Shown here one piece after another: positions 9,435 to 15,419 of a stretch of 64,000 nucleotides of DNA. A model generated the notes under the pieces. It was not told where the DNA came from. It did no database searches and worked only from the letters and a program-made list of their open reading frames with translations. The translations under genes were made by a program, and so were the position numbers. Every line of letters begins with the position of its first letter. Within the stretch, counting starts at the first letter, position 1. This DNA comes from Paracoccus spongiarum (GTDB lineage: Bacteria; Pseudomonadota; Alphaproteobacteria; Rhodobacterales; Rhodobacteraceae). Location of the stretch: positions 124,001 through 188,000 of the forward strand of contig NZ_JAVAMQ010000005.1 in the NCBI RefSeq assembly GCF_030732095.1, in the 5' to 3' direction.

Positions 9435-10792
9435 CACCGGACCACATGCCCCCGGCCCGCGTGACACCGGGCCTGATGGTGTCGGCCCCCTCCTCGGGCA
9501 GCGGCAAGACGGTGCTGATGCTGGGCCTTCTGGACGCGCTGCGGCGGCGCGGACTGACCGTGCAGCCCTTCAAGTCCGGGCCGGACTATATCGACCCGGC
9601 CTTTCACCGCGCGGCCTCGGGACGGGCCTCGCTGAACCTTGACAGCTGGGCGATGGGCGAAGGCCAGATCGCCGCGCATCTGGCGGCGCGGCAGGGTGCC
9701 GACCTGGTCCTGGCCGAGGGGTCGATGGGGCTGTTCGACGGGGTCGCGCTGCCGGGCGAGGCCGGCATCGGCGCCAGCGCCGAGATCGCGATGCTGACCG
9801 GCTGGCCGGTGCTGCTGGTCCTCGACGTGTCGGGGCAGGCGCAGTCGGCGGCGGCAGTGGCGCGCGGCTTTGCCACGCTGCGCCCAGACATGCCCTTTGC
9901 GGGGGTGGTGCTGAACCGCGTCGCCTCGACCCGGCACGAGGCGCTGATCCGCGAGGGCATGGACCGGGCCGGCATCGCGGTGCTGGGCGCGCTGCCCCGG
10001 CAGGGCAACATCGCGCTGCCCGAGCGTCATCTGGGGCTGGTCCAGGCCGAGGAAACCAAGGGGCTTGACGCGATCCTGCGCCATGCCGGCGACTTCATCG
10101 CCGCGCATTGCGACCTGGATGCGATCGTCGCGGCGGCGGCAAGCCGCGCGGTGCCGGAACATCGGCCGCACAGACCGCTGCCGCCGCCCGGCCAGCGGAT
10201 CGCGATGGCCCGCGATGCCGCCTTCAGCTTTGTCTATCCGCACCTGCTGTCGGAATGGCGCCGGCAGGGCGCGACGATCCTGCCCTTCTCGCCGCTGGAC
10301 GACCAGCCGCCCGATGAGGGCGCCGATGCCTGCTGGCTGCCCGGCGGATATCCGGAACTGCATGCCGGCCGCATCGCCGCGGCACAGCGGTTCCGTGCCG
10401 GGCTGGCGCGCTTTGCCCGGACCCGCCCGGTGCATGGCGAATGTGGCGGCTACATGGTGCTGGGCGCCGGTCTGGTCGATGCCGGGGGCGTCAGGCACGG
10501 GATGGCCGGGCTGCTGGGGCTGGAGACCAGCTACCAGAAACGCCGGATGCATCTGGGCTATCGGCTGGCGCGGCTGGTTGCGCCGCTGGCCGGGATCGAC
10601 GGCGGCGCGGCGCTGCGCGGGCATGAATTCCACTATGCCTCGATCCTGTCGCAGCCCGACGCGCCGCTGGCCGCCGTCACCGACGCGAACGGGCAGGCGG
10701 TGCCGGAAACCGGCTCGTGCCGGGTCATGGCGGGCGGCGGGCGGGTCAGCGGGACCTTCTTCCACCTCATCTCGCGGGCGCAGAAAGCTTGA
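9431..10792 (+). CDS. cobB: Hydrogenobyrinic acid a,c-diamide synthase CobB
   Basis: ATP- and glutamine-dependent amidase that amidates the a and c side chains of hydrogenobyrinic acid, producing the substrate for CobN. The 453-residue protein has an N-terminal dethiobiotin-synthetase-like domain with P-loop APSSGSGKT (about residue 17-26). The C-terminal glutamine amidotransferase domain has the nucleophile Cys338 in HGECGGYM and a late GHEFHY histidine motif. It is the last gene of the coupled + strand run before the riboswitch. CobQ is excluded by the shorter length and the a,c-diamide-synthase P-loop context. Confidence 0.94.
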   Translation: MTPDHMPPARVTPGLMVSAPSSGSGKTVLMLGLLDALRRRGLTVQPFKSGPDYIDPAFHRAASGRASLNLDSWAMGEGQIAAHLAARQGADLVLAEGSMGLFDGVALPGEAGIGASAEIAMLTGWPVLLVLDVSGQAQSAAAVARGFATLRPDMPFAGVVLNRVASTRHEALIREGMDRAGIAVLGALPRQGNIALPERHLGLVQAEETKGLDAILRHAGDFIAAHCDLDAIVAAAASRAVPEHRPHRPLPPPGQRIAMARDAAFSFVYPHLLSEWRRQGATILPFSPLDDQPPDEGADACWLPGGYPELHAGRIAAAQRFRAGLARFARTRPVHGECGGYMVLGAGLVDAGGVRHGMAGLLGLETSYQKRRMHLGYRLARLVAPLAGIDGGAALRGHEFHYASILSQPDAPLAAVTDANGQAVPETGSCRVMAGGGRVSGTFFHLISRAQKA

Positions 10793-10828
10793 CCCCGCCG
10801 CCGCGATGCCGTCTAGCTGGCGGCCTGA

Positions 10829-11024
10829 TCGGTGCCCGTCAAGACGCGACGCGTCGGGCTTCATCGGGAATGGGGAAGGGCGGACCAAATCGCGGCGCCC
10901 GAAGCCCCAGCCGCCCCCGCGACTGTATGCGGAGAGCGTGCCTCGACTATGCCACTGGCCCCGCAGGGGCCGGGAAGGCCGGGGCCCCGCATCGACCCGC
11001 AAGCCAGGAGACCGGCCGTCAGCA
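10829..11024 (+). promoter_or_regulatory. Cobalamin riboswitch
   Basis: Lies between cobB and cbiM. The B12 box AGCCAGGAGACCGGCC is at 11002-11017. Upstream are other conserved elements of the class: GGTGCCCGTCAAGACG near 10831, a GGGAATGGGGAA segment near 10865, the GCCCCCGCGACTGTATGCGG core around 10910, and GCCACTGGCC with CGGGAAGGC near 10960. It should reduce expression of cbiM and cobF when adenosylcobalamin is abundant. Confidence 0.93.
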
Positions 11025-11054
11025 CATCGCCATTCGCCGTCGGGTGTGACGGCC
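11014..11054 (+). promoter_or_regulatory. Predicted expression-platform hairpin of the cobalamin riboswitch
   Basis: Bases 11014-11025 (GGCCGTCAGCAC) can pair with 11044-11054 (GTGTGACGGCC) with one bulged G, giving an 11-bp stem. The left arm consumes the end of the B12 box. The right arm ends 2 nt before the Shine-Dalgarno AGGA at 11057-11060, upstream of the ATG at 11068. This arrangement fits control of translation initiation; there is no U-run for termination. Pairing was done by eye. Confidence 0.5.
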
Positions 11055-11067
11055 ACAGGAGACTGAC

Positions 11068-11733
11068 ATGCATATCGAACCCGGAATTGTCGCCGGCGCC
11101 AAGATCGCGCTGAGCCATGCCACCGCCGCCGCCGCGGGCGCCGTCACGCTGAAACTTGCATCGGACGGCCTGCGCGAACGCGGCCTGCCCTCGCTGGCGC
11201 TGCGCAGCGCGCTGACCACGGCGCTGGTGCTTGCCTTCTTCGAGGTGCTGCCGCACCACCCCGTCGGCGTCTCCGAGGTGCATCTCATCCTCGGCTCGAC
11301 CCTGTTCCTGCTGTTCGGGGCCGCGCCCGCGGCGATCGGGCTGGCGCTGGGTCTGCTGGTGCAGGGGCTGGTCTTTGCGCCCCTCGACCTGCCGCAATAC
11401 GGCATGAACGTGACCACGCTGCTGGTGCCGCTGTTCGCCGTCTCGGCGCTGGCGCGGCGGATCATCGCGCCGGGCACGGCCTATGTCGACCTGCACTATG
11501 GTCAGGCGCTGGCACTGTCGGCGGCCTATCAGGGCGGGGTCGTGGCCTGGGTGGCGTTCTGGGCGATCTACGGACAGGGGGTCGCGGGCATCGACGGCGT
11601 GGCCAGCTTCGGTCTGGCCTACATGCTGGTGGTGCTGATCGAGCCGCTGGTCGATCTCGCGGTGCTGGCCGGTGCGAAATCGCTGCGCGGGCTGCGCGGC
11701 AGCGGGCTGGTCACGCCGCGCCTTTTCGCCTGA
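11068..11733 (+). CDS. cbiM: CbiM-family cobalt-type ECF transporter permease
   Basis: Integral membrane substrate-specificity protein of the CbiM/NikM family, 221 residues with about six hydrophobic segments. The N-terminus is MHIEPG; in this family Met1 and His2 help bind the metal. A second conserved block, around residues 65-90, contains HPVGVSEVHLILG, corresponding to the third-loop histidine region. The riboswitch directly upstream and cobF directly downstream point to cobalt uptake for B12 synthesis. No CbiN, CbiQ or CbiO partner is adjacent, so it either works alone or uses modules encoded elsewhere. Nickel specificity cannot be excluded from sequence alone. Confidence 0.8.
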   Translation: MHIEPGIVAGAKIALSHATAAAAGAVTLKLASDGLRERGLPSLALRSALTTALVLAFFEVLPHHPVGVSEVHLILGSTLFLLFGAAPAAIGLALGLLVQGLVFAPLDLPQYGMNVTTLLVPLFAVSALARRIIAPGTAYVDLHYGQALALSAAYQGGVVAWVAFWAIYGQGVAGIDGVASFGLAYMLVVLIEPLVDLAVLAGAKSLRGLRGSGLVTPRLFA

Positions 11734-11752
11734 TCGGCGCAGGACCGCGCCG

Positions 11753-12499
11753 ATGATCGAGCTGACCCTGATCGGCATCGGCACGGGCAATCCCGATCAC
11801 CTGACCTTGCAGGCTGCGGCGGAAATCGCCGCCGCCGACCTGATCCTGCTGCCGCTGAAGGGTGCCGGCAAAGAGGATCTGGCCGGGCTGCGCCGGGCAA
11901 TCTGTGCCCGTCACGCCGGCCCCGCGACCCGGATCGTCGATTTCGCGCTGCCGGTCCGCGACGCCGCCGACCCCGATTATCGCAGCGGGGTGGACCGCTG
12001 GCATGACGACATCGCAGCGGCATGGCGGGCGACCATCGCCGGACATCTTCCCGCCTTGCGGGGGCGGGTGGCGCTGCTGGTCTGGGGCGACCCGTCCCTT
12101 TATGACAGCACGCTGCGGATCGCCGGGCGGCTGGACCTGCCGCTGCGCTGCCGGGTCATCCCAGGCATTACCGCGATTCAGGCCCTGTGCGCGGCCCATG
12201 CGATCCCGCTGAACGATATCGGCGCGCCGGTCACGATCACCACGGGGCGGCGCCTGCGCGACGAGGGCTGGCCCGAGGGCGCACAGACCGTGGTGGTGAT
12301 GCTGGATGGCGGTTGCGCGTTCCGGACGCTGCCGCCCGAGGGCCTGCAGATCTGGTGGGGCGGCTTCGTCGGCATGGCCGAGCAGATCCTTGACCACGGT
12401 CCGCTGGCCGAGGCCGCCCCGCGCATCGTCGCGGCCCGCGCCGGGGCACGGGCCGCGCATGGCTGGATCATGGACATCTACCTGCTGCGACGCGGGTAG
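11753..12499 (+). CDS. cobF: Precorrin-6A synthase (deacetylating) CobF
   Basis: SAM-dependent enzyme that releases the extruded acetyl group as acetate and methylates C1 of precorrin-5, giving precorrin-6A. It is specific to the aerobic pathway. The 248-residue protein starts IELTLIGIGTGNPDHLTLQA and has VALLVWGDPSLYDSTLRIA and the PGITAIQALCAAH block. The ATG at 11753 follows cbiM by 19 nt, so cbiM-cobF is one unit under the riboswitch. An upstream in-frame start at 11672 would lie inside cbiM and was rejected. It converges on gabT with only 10 nt between the stops. Confidence 0.94.
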   Translation: MIELTLIGIGTGNPDHLTLQAAAEIAAADLILLPLKGAGKEDLAGLRRAICARHAGPATRIVDFALPVRDAADPDYRSGVDRWHDDIAAAWRATIAGHLPALRGRVALLVWGDPSLYDSTLRIAGRLDLPLRCRVIPGITAIQALCAAHAIPLNDIGAPVTITTGRRLRDEGWPEGAQTVVVMLDGGCAFRTLPPEGLQIWWGGFVGMAEQILDHGPLAEAAPRIVAARAGARAAHGWIMDIYLLRRG

Positions 12500-12509
12500 A
12501 CCGGGCGCC

Positions 12510-13787
12510 TCAGGCCGCCGCCTTCGCCGCGCGCAACGAGTCGCCGAGAATGTCCAGCGCCTCGTCGAACACCGCGTCCTGAATGGTGATCGGCGACAGG
12601 AAGCGGATGACATTGCCATGGACGCCGCAGGTCAGCAGGATCAGCCCGCGTTTCAGCGCCTCGTCGCGGACGGCATTGGTCATCGCCGGCATCGGCACGC
12701 CGTCGGCGTCGATGAACTCGACCGCGACCATGAAGCCGGGGCCGCGAATATCGGCCATCTCGGGGATCTCGTTCTGCATCGCGCGCAGCCGGGCCTTCAA
12801 CTGCCCGCCCAGCTTGTCGGCCCGCGCGCACAGATCCTCGTCGCGGATCACCTCCAGCACGGCCAGCGCGGCGGCGATGCCCAGGGGGCTGCCGCCATAG
12901 GTGCCGCCAAGGCCGCCCGGATTGGGCGCGTCCATCACCTCGGCCCGGCCGACCACGGCGGACAGCGGGAAGCCGCCGGCAAGGCTTTTGGCCATCGTCA
13001 CCAGATCGGCGGCCACGTCGTAATGGTCCATGGCGAACAGCCTGCCGGTGCGGGCAAAGCCGGTCTGCACCTCGTCGGCGATCAGCAGGATGCCGTGCCG
13101 GTCGCAGATCGCGCGCAGGCCGGAGACCAGCTCGGCCGGCGCCGGGTAGAAGCCGCCCTCGCCCTGCACCGGTTCGAAGATGATCGCGGCGACGCGGGCG
13201 GGATCGACATCGGCCTTGAACAGCCCCTCGATCGCCGCCAGCGAATCGGCGGCGGTGATGCCATGCGCCTCGGCCGGGAAGGGCACATGCCAGACATCGC
13301 CCGGCATCGCGCCGAAGCCCGCCTTGTAGGGCTGCACCTTGCCGGTCAGCGCCATGCCCATGAAGGTCCGGCCGTGAAAGCCACCCGCGAAGGCGATGAC
13401 ACCCTGCCGGCCGGTATGGGCGCGGGCGATCTTGACGGCGTTCTCGACCGCCTCGGCGCCGGTGGTCGCGAACATGGTCTTCTTGGCGAAATCGCCCGGC
13501 GCGGCGGCGTTCAGTTTCTCGGCCAGCTCGACATAGCTTTCATAGGGCGCGACCTGGTGGCAGGTATGGGTAAAGCGTTCGATCTGCGCCTTGACCGCCT
13601 CGATCACGCGCGGATGGCCGTGGCCGGTATTGACCACGGCGATGCCGGCGGCAAAGTCGATGAAGCGGCGCCCCTCGCTGTCCCACAACTCGGCATTCTC
13701 GGCGCGGGTGGCGAAAAGCGGCGTGGTTACGCCGACCCCGCGCGAGATGGCGGCGGCGCGGCGGGCGGAAAGGTCGGCATTTGTCAT
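12510..13787 (-). CDS. gabT: 4-aminobutyrate-type class III aminotransferase
   Basis: PLP-dependent class III aminotransferase of the GabT/PuuE group, which transfers the amino group of GABA to 2-oxoglutarate to give succinate semialdehyde. The 425-residue protein shows TTGAEAVENAVKIAR (cofactor phosphate binding), GFHGRTFMGMALTGK, the cofactor aspartate in LLIADEVQTGFARTG, and the Schiff-base lysine in TMAKSLAGGFPLS near residue 265. No succinate semialdehyde dehydrogenase is adjacent. It is divergent from an XRE-cupin regulator 90 nt away that is likely its controller. Related omega-aminotransferases cannot be fully excluded. Confidence 0.88.
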   Translation of the reverse strand: MTNADLSARRAAAISRGVGVTTPLFATRAENAELWDSEGRRFIDFAAGIAVVNTGHGHPRVIEAVKAQIERFTHTCHQVAPYESYVELAEKLNAAAPGDFAKKTMFATTGAEAVENAVKIARAHTGRQGVIAFAGGFHGRTFMGMALTGKVQPYKAGFGAMPGDVWHVPFPAEAHGITAADSLAAIEGLFKADVDPARVAAIIFEPVQGEGGFYPAPAELVSGLRAICDRHGILLIADEVQTGFARTGRLFAMDHYDVAADLVTMAKSLAGGFPLSAVVGRAEVMDAPNPGGLGGTYGGSPLGIAAALAVLEVIRDEDLCARADKLGGQLKARLRAMQNEIPEMADIRGPGFMVAVEFIDADGVPMPAMTNAVRDEALKRGLILLTCGVHGNVIRFLSPITIQDAVFDEALDILGDSLRAAKAAA

Positions 13788-13805
13788 GGTGCGAATCCCC
13801 GAAGT

Positions 13806-13825
13806 GTGTTCAATATATTAATCAC
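13806..13825. promoter_or_regulatory. Candidate operator palindrome between gabT and its regulator
   Basis: An imperfect 20-bp palindrome of the form GTGnTnAATATATTnAnCAC sits in the 90-nt divergent gap, 18 nt upstream of the gabT ATG and about 50 nt upstream of the regulator ATG. It is an AT-rich island in very GC-rich DNA. Its position would let a dimeric HTH protein control both genes. Confidence 0.5.
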
Positions 13826-13877
13826 GGCGTCCGCATGGACAAGAACAATCACCCGGCGACAAGGGGCAGCGGCAGGC

Positions 13878-14459
13878 ATGGACCAGGACGGGTTCGATAT
13901 CGGCGGGCGGCTGCGCGGGCTGCGGCAGGCGCGGCAGATGTCGCAGCGGCAACTGGCATCGCGGGCCGGGGTGACGAACGGGCTGATCTCGATGATCGAG
14001 CAGAACAAGATCAGCCCCTCGGTCGCCAACCTCAAGAAGATCCTCGACGGGATGGCGATCAGCATGGTCGATTTCTTCACCGAGGCCGCCGAGGAGCCGC
14101 AGACCTTCTGGCGCCATGCCGACCTGCCCGAGATCCGCTCGGCCGCGGTTCACGGACCCGAGGCGACCGGCGCCCGGCTGTCGCTGCGCCGGATCGGGCG
14201 GGCGGGCCGCAACAGCCTGATGATGCTGCACGAAACCTACGATCCCGGCGCTGACACCGGCCCCACGCTTTACAGCCACGAGGCCGAAGAGGCCGGCATC
14301 GTCATCGAGGGCGAGATCGAGCTGACCGTGGGCGACGAGATCCGCCGCCTCGGACCGGGCGACGCCTATATCTTCGACAGCCGCCGGCCGCACCGCTTTC
14401 GCAACCCCGGTCCGGCGCGCTGCCTCATCGTCAGCGCCTGCACGCCGCCGACCTTCTGA
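13878..14459 (+). CDS. XRE-cupin transcriptional regulator (PuuR-like)
   Basis: Cytoplasmic DNA-binding regulator of 193 residues. Residues about 8-65 form an XRE-type helix-turn-helix (RLRGLRQARQMSQRQLASRAGVTN...ISMIEQNKISPSVANLKKIL). Residues about 115-190 form a cupin sensor domain with YSHEAEEAGIVIEGEIELTVG and the PHRFRNPG end. This architecture is that of PuuR and related repressors of polyamine or GABA catabolism. Together with the divergent gabT, it suggests local control of GABA use, with the ligand sensed by the cupin barrel. The ATG at 13878 was chosen because the HTH begins directly after it; the open frame upstream runs into unrelated sequence. Confidence 0.85.
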   Translation: MDQDGFDIGGRLRGLRQARQMSQRQLASRAGVTNGLISMIEQNKISPSVANLKKILDGMAISMVDFFTEAAEEPQTFWRHADLPEIRSAAVHGPEATGARLSLRRIGRAGRNSLMMLHETYDPGADTGPTLYSHEAEEAGIVIEGEIELTVGDEIRRLGPGDAYIFDSRRPHRFRNPGPARCLIVSACTPPTF

Positions 14460-14476
14460 GCCCGCCCGGCGCGGCC

Positions 14477-14992
14477 TCAGGCCCGCGACGGATAGAGGCC
14501 CTCGGTCGCGATGATGAAGTTGACGCACAGCACCGGGGGCATGTTGTCATGCGCCAGCCCCTTGCCGGCGACGCCCATCGCGCCGGGCGCCAGCGCGGTC
14601 TTCTGGCCCGGCGCGTCGCCTTCGGCATAGCAGGGGCTTTGACCCAGCATCGCCCGCGACGGCCGGTCGCGGTCGGCGGGGCGGTTGGCGGCCAGCATCT
14701 CGTGGACATGGGCGGGCATCTGCGCCTCGCTCAGCGCAACCTCTTCGGTGCCCAGCCGGTCGCCCGGCCGGCGCGGCGTCAGACCGGGGCCGGCCCCGGC
14801 GTGCAGCGGCAGCCGGCCGCGCAGGTCGGGCAGCGCGAACCGCACCCGCCCGTCGCCGCCATAGGTCGTGCCCAGAAGGCTGAACAGCTGCGGATGCTGG
14901 TCGATGCGCAGGCTCTGGCCGTCGCACAGCGCCCAGCCGCGCGGCGCGAAGGTGCCGGCGAACATGATGATCTGGCCGATCAGGGGGTCCAT
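14477..14992 (-). CDS. Phage tail collar (MdpB-like) domain protein
   Basis: A 171-residue protein with the tail-collar/microcystin-dependent-protein signature: MDPLIGQIIMFAGTFAPRGW at the N-terminus, then ALCDGQ, LFSLLGTTYGGDG, FALPDLRGR and a C-terminal MPPVLCVNFIIA. Such proteins are known from tail fibres and as stand-alone bacterial proteins of unclear role. No other phage gene is nearby, so this is not evidence of a prophage. I chose the ATG at 14992 because the conserved motif starts there; in-frame starts at 15016 and 15049 are possible. It is transcribed away from the flavoprotein gene. Confidence 0.82.
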   Translation of the reverse strand: MDPLIGQIIMFAGTFAPRGWALCDGQSLRIDQHPQLFSLLGTTYGGDGRVRFALPDLRGRLPLHAGAGPGLTPRRPGDRLGTEEVALSEAQMPAHVHEMLAANRPADRDRPSRAMLGQSPCYAEGDAPGQKTALAPGAMGVAGKGLAHDNMPPVLCVNFIIATEGLYPSRA

Positions 14993-15079
14993 CGCAGGGC
15001 TCCGCTTGGCTGACATGGCGCGGCCGGTCCCTTCGGGACATCGCCGCACATCCCAGCACTAGCCCCCTGCCGATGCGGC

Positions 15080-15101
15080 TTCTGTGTTCCAGGACACAGA
15101 A
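15080..15101. repeat. 22-bp inverted repeat, possible operator
   Basis: Arms TTCTGTGT and ACACAGAA are perfectly complementary around a 6-nt centre (TCCAGG). It lies 88 nt upstream of the collar-protein start. Such a compact palindrome without a T-run looks more like a protein-binding site than a terminator. Confidence 0.4.
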
Positions 15102-15268
15102 CAGCGGCGCGGATCGCGCTAGGGTGATGACAGGAACCCGGACCTGCCCCGCGGCAATTCCCACTCGGCCTCGGGTGCGGCCAGGTTCTCGGTGATGACG
15201 GGTTGGGGGTGCGGCCCGTCGGGTAAAGGGTGTTTCTGACCTGCGAATTTACTGGGGTGCGGGTCGGA

Positions 15269-15296
15269 CGGGCGGTGGCCGCAAGGCCACCGTCCG
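15269..15296. repeat. 12-bp hairpin with GCAA tetraloop
   Basis: Bases 15269-15280 pair with 15285-15296 (eleven Watson-Crick pairs and one G-T) around a GCAA loop, a stable GNRA tetraloop if read as + strand RNA. No T-run follows. It lies 124 nt upstream of the flavoprotein start, so it would be in that gene's leader if transcription starts upstream of it. Confidence 0.45.
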
Positions 15297-15419
15297 CTTC
15301 CAGGATGTTCCACACTGCCCGGTGCGGATGAAATTCACGCTTTTCAACACCGTGCAAATGGGTCCATCCTGAATGCAGACGCTCAGGCACGCGCGCCCTG
15401 CCCGCGCAGCGAGGTTCCC

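Larger units (their letters stand above)
14993..15419. other. 427-nt divergent intergenic region
   Basis: Non-coding gap between the divergent collar-protein and flavoprotein genes. I see no convincing protein gene. It contains two self-complementary elements, described separately at 15080-15101 and 15269-15296, and a relatively AT-rich stretch near 15330-15360. It is long for this gene-dense window, so it may hold both promoters, long 5' leaders or a small RNA. Confidence 0.5.

Noticed and set aside
14477..14992. Tail-collar protein as a sign of a prophage
   Set aside because: No other structural, integrase or lysis gene is near, and such proteins also occur alone in bacteria.
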